From Lineus longissimus (taxonomy: Eukaryota > Nemertea > Pilidiophora > Heteronemertea > Lineidae), in the NCBI RefSeq assembly GCF_910592395.1, contig NC_088313.1, positions 19,298,437-19,362,436 of the forward strand: DNA of 64,000 bases, in the 5' to 3' direction. The notes under the pieces are model-generated. The model was not told where the DNA came from. It was given only the letters and a program-made list of their open reading frames with translations, and made no database searches. Positions 57,701 to 64,000 of this stretch are shown piece by piece. Positions within the stretch are counted from its first letter, which is position 1. Each line of letters opens with the position of its first letter. A program made the translations under genes and the position numbers.

Positions 57701-60220
57701 AGTGTTATCTGAATCCTAATCCCCAAATTGAAAAGCCTCTTATGGGACACGTCTCACAACCAACGCTCATGTCATGACCTCTCCCTTAATGATCCGGTTC
57801 GACAATACCCCACTGGCACCTCGCAGACAGTCGGGCAGGGCAGGGGGCAACTCAACATAGGGTGCAAATAATTAAGCTTTTATCCTCTCAAATTAATAAG
57901 CAATTTCGCATTTGAGAATGCGGGCAAACACATTGGGAAAGTAGAAATGTGGATGGTGATATCATACTATAGAGATGATGATATTGTACAATCCAATTTT
58001 GAATCTGGCTTAACACACCTCACAGATATGTCTCGAAGTATTAAGGTTATCATTAACTGTCAAATGAGAATGTATCTCTCCATCGCGTCGTTGCGGGTCG
58101 GTAACCCTTGAACCTGTTCCCACTTCAGACAAAAGAAAATGACAACACTCACTCATAAGTCATTCTGTTTCCTGGCATTGCAATCCCGGCTGAGGGGGAT
58201 CTCGACAGGGTAAAACATGAAATGCCTCAGTTCACATAGGGGGCCGACAATTCATAATCTACGGAGGATTCGATACCGTGCTGGTGTTCAGGTGATACCA
58301 GCTTGGTGATTACCAATGTTAAAAGAAAATAGCTCTTTCTCTTTTGCTTTTGGTCTTGGGCCTAATTTTAAGAACGGTGGAATATTATATTCGGAAGCGG
58401 AGTGCAGTCACTCAGTATGCGTCTCGGATGACGCGAGCTATTTAGCATTTGCAATCCAAACGCTGGGTTGATGAAGACTGTTAGCCCTGATGGTCCACTT
58501 GCAATTAGGTAACGAAGTCTCTACTCTACAAGTAAATATTAAGAATAATGAAACGCTCGCTGTTGTCAGTGCATTATATTGCGCCAGGTGTTACATGTAG
58601 CAAGGAATGAAAAGGGGCAGCGTGCGCAAAAATATTCATACGCGGTTATTAGGCGTTGATGCACAGCATGTCGCAATGCGCGTAGCAATGAATCCCATAG
58701 TGATGGATCTACGGAGCACACGGAACCTGTAACCAAGGGGAAATTGGTCACGAGGTGTTAACGTGCTGCAAAAGCAAGGATGACCTAGGAATCGTCATAG
58801 CCTATAACAAAAACAAGGCATTATTAGTGTTCGTGTCTGCCCCTTAAGCGCGAACACGAGGGGGGCATTCAATTCGACCTGTTAAATCAACATTAAGTCT
58901 ATAAACTAGGCAGTACGTTACCAAACTTAGAAGGGAAACTCTTTATTTTACCTTCATCGTTTCTGACTTGTGCTGAATATATCAGGAAATAGATAAAAAG
59001 AATGTATCAGATTACTCCATCATTGACTGATAGTTGAGGATCTCTGACTATGATGATGGAAAGCCCAGGCAACATGCACTATCACGCCACGTGTATTTAG
59101 CTATTGCTTCGGGAATGTCTCCTCTTCGCTGCATCAAAGAGTGTAAGGCCTTGAAGTGCAAGAGGTTTATTCCCTAACAACAACCACAAACTAGGAGACA
59201 TAAAAATGGCCATGCTTGTTGATAAAGACTAGATCAGCGATTTATCCGTATGAGTAATGACATTAGTTTGAAATAACACGTCATATCTCACCAATCATTA
59301 GTCTGGTTATGTAATTTTCCTAATTGTAAACAAACCCATGCACATTTCCTTTAGAAATCAACAGAACATGAAGTGCTAAGATCTACAACAGTTGCCTTCA
59401 AACACAGTATGGATTCACTGCGTTGATGACGTCATGAAACAAGACAAACACGGAGGACATGAAAACGCAGACGTAGGCCTACTAAAGGCATCAAGACACT
59501 CTAAGATTAGTCTTCTTCCATTTAGTAAACGTTAGGTCAGTACCATTCTGAGAACGGCATGCGGAAATCCCTTTGATAGGTCCATTCACTCCAATGCCTT
59601 GTCGTTAGTGATCTTGATAACAACTGTAGGCTTCCGGCAATTATGAGAATGGAGAAACACTCGTCCAAAATAGCTACAAGATGTAGTTAGATCTCAAAAT
59701 TTAGTTAAAGGTCCTCCATAACAGGGGCAGTCACTACACTGTCATTACGAATGACCTTGTTTGTGCATCTAGGAATAACTCTGGGTGTTATTAGATTACT
59801 GGTTAGGGTACGCAAGACGCAACGCAAGAACAGCAAGCACAACATGTACAAGAATAGAGTGTTAGGGGTTAAGATGAGGAAAATCAACTTTAAGAGGTTC
59901 TTTGCAGTCAAGCTGTAGATACAAATGGTTCTCGTACGAATCTATGATGCTCCTTATCAAGGAAGAAAGAAAAAGTTACTGAAAGATATGGTTTCCTTGA
60001 TTCGCAATTTACTGGTCTGCCGCTGACTATCGGGGCGCCCCAGGCCATCTCGACGGCAGAGCAATGGACCGGTGTAACGTTCTGGTTTGTTCACCATATT
60101 TCAGTGTTTCCATGCAATAGACAGGTAGAGAGACCATGACTTTGCAAACAGTGGAAACAGACAACCCTGTCAATCTGCCAGCATTCATATCAGTTAGGGG
60201 AAACACTCAAAAACGTTCCT
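54761..60220. other. probable FGF intron or upstream region, no exon recognised
   Basis: The minus strand was searched for the expected FGF middle exon (a G-x-Y-L-x-M motif) without success. A short dyad, TCAAGGGCG with CGCGCCCTTGA, is at about 54918-54966. Frames near 55935-56324 (minus) and 56117-56320 (plus) are overlapping and unsupported. FGF loci often carry distant enhancers, but none can be shown here. Confidence 0.3.
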
Positions 60221-60221
60221 C

Positions 60222-60288
60222 CGGTCCATGGCTCTACCGTTAAACTATCGGGGTTAAGACCTGTGTTTCGAATCACAGTGAGGGTAAC
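60222..60288 (+). mobile_element. tRNA-like SINE fragment
   Basis: CATGGCTCTACCGTTAAACT followed by a B-box-like GTGTTTCGAATCAC at tRNA-like spacing. The A box is poor. Confidence 0.3.
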
Positions 60289-60380
60289 TTGGTATTTCTG
60301 TACATTTTTCATTCTTTCTTTGATGTGAGCAAGACAAGCCTTTTGGGCAGCCGCGTATACTCAGAGAAGTGTAGTGATGA

Positions 60381-60453
60381 TCGGTCAGTGGTCTAGCGTC
60401 AATATAAGGATCATCTCGTTCGCTACCTCTGGTTTCGTGGTTCGCAATCCGCC
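60381..60453 (+). mobile_element. tRNA-derived SINE-like head
   Basis: TCAGTGGTCTAGCGTC (A-box-like) and GTGGTTCGCAATCCGCC (B-box-like) lie about 35 bases apart. It lies 100 bases after another tRNA-like fragment in the same orientation. Confidence 0.45.
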
Positions 60454-63400
60454 AGAAGGGAGTTTAAGTGCGAACATGCCTGAGGGTTTCTCACGAAGTT
60501 TGGTTACGGGAGAGGAAGGGAGGGCTGTGCAGGATTGGTCAGGAAGCATGAAGCCTCGGGAAAAGAGATGTGGGGAGAATCTATCATGACATCTAATGTA
60601 AGCTTGGTTTGGAAGAGTGATCAATGTATGAACGACATGCATTCAGTGTTATCAGTCGGCGTTCCTTCAATGACATAGTCTGAAGAATTGAGGGGCATCT
60701 TTGTAAGAACGTTCCCGTTACATTGTTATCGATATCACGATCATGATGTTTGGCCATACAGCTAATTCCAAATACTTTGATGACTTTTATTCAGTACTCA
60801 ATGATTTCACCATTTGCAGGACGAGTAACGTCAAATCCACACAGTGAAACTAGGCCTCGGTACGGCCTCGAACAATACCTCTGCCATAGACTTATAATTT
60901 TCTTTAATGGGACATTGGTTTTAAATTCGTACTTGGGTATAACTCGAGATACCTATAAATGGGCAAATGCCGGGCCTTTACAAGAGTTTTCAACATGAAA
61001 TTCCGGTCCATTTCTGTGTGAAAGGACTGATATCTGGCAGCTATAATCTTTGCACCTTCGTTTAGAGCATCACCAACGTTAAACCTTATAACTAATGCAC
61101 TGTAATGTATCTTCTGTGCACCAATACAGGCATAAACATTTTCAATTGGAATTCGGTGTCACACCAAACATTTCATACTATTACACTATTGGACGAGCAC
61201 CACAGCACCAAAGCACATTTATTGAAAGGCATCACCACGGTATTCTATACACAAGTCCGTGACATCAACGATGCACCAACTCAGCGGAAGCCATACGTGG
61301 ATCAGAGTCGGACTAACCTCTAGACTGACACAGGACGCCAATATGCTATCAAATTAAATTTAGCAGAAGAAAGGACCCAAAGCACCGCCGTAAAAGCATT
61401 CCCATGTGCTTTAATGAAGGCCCTTCTTATTACCTTAGGAAGTCAGGGGGTCCGGCAATAGACCGCACTGACCCCGTCTCTAATTAACAAAATTACCCAC
61501 TGCCACCGGAAATAAGTGTCTTGTCCTAGATGTGTCCTACAGAGCTAGGATAAACAAGGAGAAATATAAAATCAAGGGCTTTGTGGACTGATTTTGATAG
61601 ACAGTTACATCGAAATGGTTTGAGCTACTGGAAATACAGGCACACAATGTCCACCAAATGTCGAGGTAAAAAACTGTTATCTCAGCAAGTACACAAATTG
61701 GAGCTCCTTTTTTTCTGTTCCTGTTGGTGCATTCATTTGTCATCGTCATTTGGACACTGTGTCTATACTGACTGTGGCATAGGGATACAAATACATGTAT
61801 TCCTCGTACCGTACGTATGAATTCTGACGTACTGCGAGATAGAAGAGACAACTTCGTGTTACTTAATCAGATCCGCTTAGCTCCACGTTTAGTCATTATT
61901 CATGTCTTTACCTCTTCAATGACCGCACCACCTAGGCAACGTGTGGCGGCACCGATCTCTCAAAGGATTACAATGAACAAGACAACAGAAAGAGCGTCCA
62001 ACTGGTTTCCGAGAAGGGTCACCAGATGATACTCCATGCTGCGATGAAAACAAGAGGATTTGTCCACCAGACTGACTCGCTACGAAGGAATACACACGGT
62101 CACTGTGGAATTACCGCCCAGTCACAGCTGACCGTACCGCCTATTCCAACTTGCCTGGCGTAGTTATTCAGACACAGACAAACCTAAACAAACGCTGGTC
62201 CAGTCTAGGTAAACTGGGGGTGTCATCTTGCCAATAGAAGCAATTATAGGGTGTGAAAACGGGTGGAATTCTCCTAATATTAAATTCAATCTAGTTATCA
62301 ACTCCTCTAAAATAGACCCTAAATATACACCAAGAAGCTGTTCGGTGCTAGTTGACAGCATCGTGTTCGAGGTGCCTCTGGCCATATAATTCAACCCTTT
62401 AGATGATCATGGATGCATTGAGGAGGTGACCGTGGGGTTTGGGAGAAAGCAGTCGCGAAGCAGCCACGCAGAACATGAAAGTACCAGGATACAATGCGCC
62501 CAAATTACAAATCATATTGTAATTGATTGAAAGGTACAGGAGGTATATGTCCCGAGGGTTCAGATCCCTATATGGTATGTTAATCATAATCTTGTGGTTA
62601 ACCGACTTATTCTCGTCCCAGACAGTCTAACCCAACCGCGGGGGGTACTGGTGCTGTTTGGAGAAGTGCCTAAGGAGGAAAGTGTCACTGACCTAATGGC
62701 ATCGGAAAAGAGGCTGGCATTTGCAGAAGCTCGACGGATCTTGCGTAAAGCCACACATAGCTTATATTTAAATGTTCCCCATTTTCTGGTGTTTTACAGC
62801 GGAAAACTGCACGAAAATTCAAACTGCAGAGGCGGAAGGAGATGCACGCTCCTTGGATCTGAGCCTAAGTCTACGTATAGAGGACGTATGTTGATTTCAA
62901 CACCTTGAAGAAACCAATTCTTCTTACACGCATCATGCTGCAGGGCGGACGCTCCCAGACTCTCATATTGATGGACCAAGACCCTCGCACTGACCTCCTC
63001 GTGTCCCAGGGGGCGTAGCCTGGGGTCAATAGGTTACATTAATATTTGGAGTGATTCTATTTTAACGACAAGAAGTCTCCTTGTCACGCCCTGTTCACAT
63101 GCGTGTCGGTGAGGGTTCGCAAGCTTTCATGTGGTCAAAGGTGTCATCCTCACGAGCAGAATCTTCACCCTACGAATGTCCCGTCCCTAGATGGTCCCGG
63201 GGACAATGGTGGCCTGCCCTTAATCAAAGGGTCGCGGCCAGGGCTAAACACTGGCAAGTAGGTAATGATGACATTGTCAAGGGTGGGCACTAGAAATCAG
63301 TCGAGGAGGGGATGATGTTTCAATGCTATTGGTTATACAAGTTCATTCATCCCGCTCGCCGTACCAGATTTGAACCCAAAGTCATAATTTCAAACACTAA

Positions 63401-64000
63401 CATATGCTTGATTCCACTTTCAGAATTTAGTAAGTACATGTTTATGCCATCGAAATTCACTTCAAGTTTTTCAAGTGTTGGTTATTTTCCTTGCAAATAT
63501 TTGATAGTTGGTCTCCAAATTGTTTGGTAGGCCAAAAAGGTGCGTACGTGTGTCGCGGTAAAGCACAAGATAGTGACATAATTATGAATGGTAGTGCGTG
63601 AACGAAATTCAAGTCGCCTTTAATATATGTCATAGCAAGGGTTCAGTTGACCATCCCTTATGCTCGGCTCTGGTCTTGTTAAAAAATGTCCTTTTGGTGC
63701 TTTTTTAACGCATGTTGATTATCTTTCTGTTTTTACAAATCTACACTCTTGTCCCGGTGAATAAATTGATTTATTATAAAAACCTATGTTTTCGTGTCAT
63801 CTGAATAAGAACCAGCAGGTTGGATTAGTTATTGAAGAATACGGGCCAACATCGCATAAGAAATATATAAAAAGATAGCCATCTTAAGAAGATTAATTTT
63901 ACTTAAAATGTAATACAAGCTGAACGGCAAGCGATAACCATCAAATCTAAGGTCAACGAAGAAAGATCAAGGAGGGATTTGAGCATAATTCCTCATGATA
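60454..64000. other. right-hand flank, no gene recognised
   Basis: AT-rich with short frames only. The plus-strand frame at 62594-62908 (104 codons, with a charged helix-like stretch KEESVTDLMASEKRLAFAEA) is the least random-looking, but no family or splice context was recognised. Nothing else is supported. Confidence 0.3.

Overview
The window is animal nuclear DNA, not bacterial. Its genes are split into short exons with GT-AG introns, the gene products are metazoan, and the spacers are AT-rich with tandem repeats, tRNA-like SINEs and a foldback transposon. SPEF1 implies motile cilia, and a Piwi gene is present. The dispersed words TAGGCCTA and TACATGTACATG, common in echinoderm, hemichordate and some mollusc genomes, suggest a marine invertebrate, perhaps an ambulacrarian. 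The species is not determined.

Layout: (1) 1-1328, eleven copies of a 121-bp tandem repeat cut by the left edge. (2) 1922-8630 (+), an SRSF10/12-like splicing factor with a duplicated RRM exon, followed by a long 3' UTR. (3) 10.8-15.1 kb, a gene-poor spacer with a TTAA-flanked foldback element, a SINE-like copy, a G-rich run and one possible orphan exon. (4) 15096-21996 (+), a complete 17-exon Piwi gene with an intact DEDH tetrad, then a long 3' UTR. (5) 25818-27739 (-), a membrane protein with two three-finger (LU) domains whose first exon was not found. (6) 28843-30882 (+), ERI1 exoribonuclease. (7) 33124-39916 (-), SPEF1/CLAMP with two interchangeable copies of one calponin-homology exon. 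(8) 40295-43726 (+), BCCIP, divergent from SPEF1 across 378 bp. (9) 43.7-45.7 kb, degenerate minisatellites and a 32-bp perfect palindrome. (10) 45.7-54.4 kb, no gene recognised. (11) 54446-54760 (-), the terminal exon of an FGF family gene. (12) 54.8-64 kb, probably FGF intron or upstream sequence with SINE-like pieces.

Exon chains were assembled by eye. For the four complete genes (SRSF10-like 237 aa, Piwi 926 aa, ERI1 384 aa, BCCIP 303 aa) and for SPEF1 (339 aa with one exon copy) every splice phase closes without a frameshift, which strongly supports the models. Two genes here, SPEF1 and the SRSF10-like factor, carry tandem duplications of a single coding exon that keep length and phase exactly (112/112 bp and 107/107 bp). 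The SPEF1 pair has the hallmarks of mutually exclusive splicing. The SRSF10 pair looks like the same arrangement in which one copy has lost its AG acceptor. Two small-RNA enzymes, Piwi and ERI1, lie within 7 kb of each other.
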